The notes under the pieces: model-generated | The model's input: only the letters and a program-made list of their open reading frames with translations | Database searches by the model: none | What the model was told of the DNA's origin: nothing | Position numbers and translations under genes: made by a program | Shown here: one piece after another, positions 63,978 to 64,000 of the stretch | How the letters are laid out: the number at the start of each line of letters is the position of its first letter | How positions within the stretch are numbered: the stretch's first letter is position 1 | Source of the DNA: Pseudoalteromonas rubra | GTDB lineage: Bacteria > Pseudomonadota > Gammaproteobacteria > Enterobacterales > Alteromonadaceae | Length of the DNA stretch: 64,000 nucleotides | NCBI RefSeq assembly: GCF_001482385.1 | Contig: NZ_CP013611.1 | Coordinates: 992,001-1,056,000, forward strand | Direction of reading: 5' to 3'

Positions 63978-64000
63978 GCAATTTATGCCCGGTCAGTCGC

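Overview
This 64 kb window is a stretch of ordinary bacterial chromosome. It is dense with protein genes on both strands and contains no rRNA, tRNA, CRISPR array, complete insertion sequence or prophage. Gene content and order point to a marine gammaproteobacterium of the Alteromonadales, most likely Pseudoalteromonas or a close relative (inference). The clues are the yfbV-ackA-pta block, yffB-dapE, tmk-holB-pilZ-tatD, metG divergent from mrp, recR-htpG, a DUF3718 protein, a CLCA_X-type protein, two large TonB-dependent receptors and a TonB receptor/tryptophan-halogenase/SapC operon.

Layout. 0-3 kb: lysine-sensitive aspartokinase lysC behind a lysine riboswitch, then the Na+/H+ antiporter nhaD. 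3.2-7.8 kb: a tight three-gene operon for an MksFEB (MukBEF-like) SMC complex. 7.9-12 kb: a DUF4136 lipoprotein, a TonB-dependent receptor and a DUF3718 protein. 12.2-14.9 kb: xthA, a CbiM-like membrane protein, rlmA and yfbV. 15.2-21.8 kb: ackA-pta, then five overlapping genes (ACT protein, degenerate PTS EIIA, yffB, dapE, VanY-like peptidase). 21.8-27.6 kb: alaA, a lone HPt protein, tapT, a CLCA_X metalloprotease-like protein and a membrane EAL protein. 27.8-32.9 kb: dcd-mrp, metG, a NADAR protein and a GNAT protein. 33.1-33.5 kb holds an unusual structured repeat. 33.5-41.8 kb: a giant propeller sensor kinase, a PhoD-like phosphatase, and tatD-pilZ-holB-tmk. 41.9-47.9 kb: a DUF6765 protein, a secreted cupin, a glycerate-kinase-like P-loop protein in one operon with a BaeSR-like two-component system (a MITE-like element lies just upstream), a PilZ protein and a lone receiver protein. 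48-54 kb: hrpA, a CBS protein and a secreted isoaspartyl peptidase. 53.7-59.3 kb: SapC, flavin-dependent halogenase and TonB receptor, with two LacI-family-type operators. 59.6-64 kb: htpG, recR, an MlaC-like protein and a PagL-like lipid A deacylase.

How the genes work together. lysC and dapE both feed the diaminopimelate/lysine pathway, and lysC is controlled by lysine through its riboswitch. ackA-pta interconvert acetyl-CoA and acetate. Signal transduction is rich: two sensor kinases, one OmpR-type regulator, a lone receiver, a lone HPt, two PilZ c-di-GMP receptors and one EAL phosphodiesterase. The halogenase operon is probably a glycan-uptake locus under a LacI-type repressor that is not in the window. 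Nothing here is a wholly new large system. The best leads are the operator-controlled halogenase/SapC locus with its second orphan operator, the MksFEB complex without its nuclease partner, the structured repeat at 33.1-33.5 kb, the MITE upstream of the sensor kinase, the arginine-rich insert in that kinase, and the CLCA_X protein that resembles a phage polyvalent-protein domain.
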